Assembly: GCA_020847015.1 (NCBI GenBank)
Contig: JADLCW010000010.1
Location: 1-5,850 of the forward strand
Source: Thermomicrobiales bacterium
GTDB taxonomy: Bacteria > Chloroflexota > Chloroflexia > Thermomicrobiales > UBA6265
DNA: 5,850 nt
Direction: 5' to 3'
The translations under genes were made by a program, and so were the position numbers. The notes beneath the pieces were generated by a model. The model did not search any database. It was given only the letters and a program-made list of their open reading frames with translations, and had not been told where the DNA came from. This document shows positions 4,960 through 5,850 of the stretch, piece after piece (the stretch's first letter is position 1; each line of letters starts with the position of its first letter).

Positions 4960-4986
4960 GTGGGCGGCTGTGATACCGCCGCCCAC
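4960..4986 (-). terminator. Hairpin just past the groEL stop codon
   Basis: A perfect 9-bp stem, GTGGGCGGC (4960-4968) with GCCGCCCAC (4978-4986), has a 9-nt loop. It begins 12 nt after the groEL stop codon on the minus strand. There is no T-run after it, so it may act as an RNA 3'-end stabiliser or together with the hairpin at 4906-4935. Confidence 0.5.
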
Positions 4987-4998
4987 GTAGTTGACGGA

Positions 4999-5850
<852 letters not shown>

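Overview
The window is GC-rich bacterial chromosome with ordinary housekeeping and accessory genes and one decayed mobile-element scar. The high GC content, a GroEL ending in a short Met/Pro/Gly tail (AMPGGMDY) instead of a GGM repeat, a secreted metallophosphoesterase and many orphan ORFs would fit a Chloroflexota-like organism (Thermomicrobia type) or a similar high-GC lineage. That placement is an inference from style, not a proof.

Layout: (1) 1-33 is the 3' end of a tRNA with a long variable arm, most likely tRNA-Leu, followed by a strong hairpin at 64-99. (2) Two small minus-strand genes follow. One, at 127-504, encodes a 125-aa secreted protein with four evenly placed cysteines; the other, at 673-876, encodes a 67-aa orphan. 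Both have good Shine-Dalgarno sites. (3) A plus-strand proline-iminopeptidase-type alpha/beta hydrolase lies at 1133-2050. (4) A 601-bp scar of an IS5-family-like insertion sequence lies at 2051-2651. Its left inverted repeat begins at the base after the hydrolase stop codon. Its transposase reads in one frame from ATG 2120 to TGA 2632, but it has two internal stops, a large internal deletion and lost catalytic residues. (5) The other side of the scar cuts off a minus-strand frameshifted remnant (2652-2968) that resembles the N-terminus of a family 5 (peptide/nickel type) ABC-transporter substrate-binding protein. (6) A small three-cysteine ferredoxin (3172-3486) and a secreted calcineurin-like metallophosphoesterase (3555-4871) run on the plus strand. 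(7) A 12-bp perfect hairpin terminator (4906-4935) and a second hairpin (4960-4986) separate them from the convergent 3' part of groEL (4999-5850, running off the window).

No multi-gene system is evident. The hydrolase and the dead substrate-binding remnant could once have belonged to a peptide-scavenging locus that the insertion sequence broke up, but this is inference. The ferredoxin has no visible redox partner here. The most instructive part is 2051-2968, where an internally deleted, MITE-sized IS relic marks the junction between an intact gene and a truncated one. I see no CRISPR array, phage gene, defence system or riboswitch.
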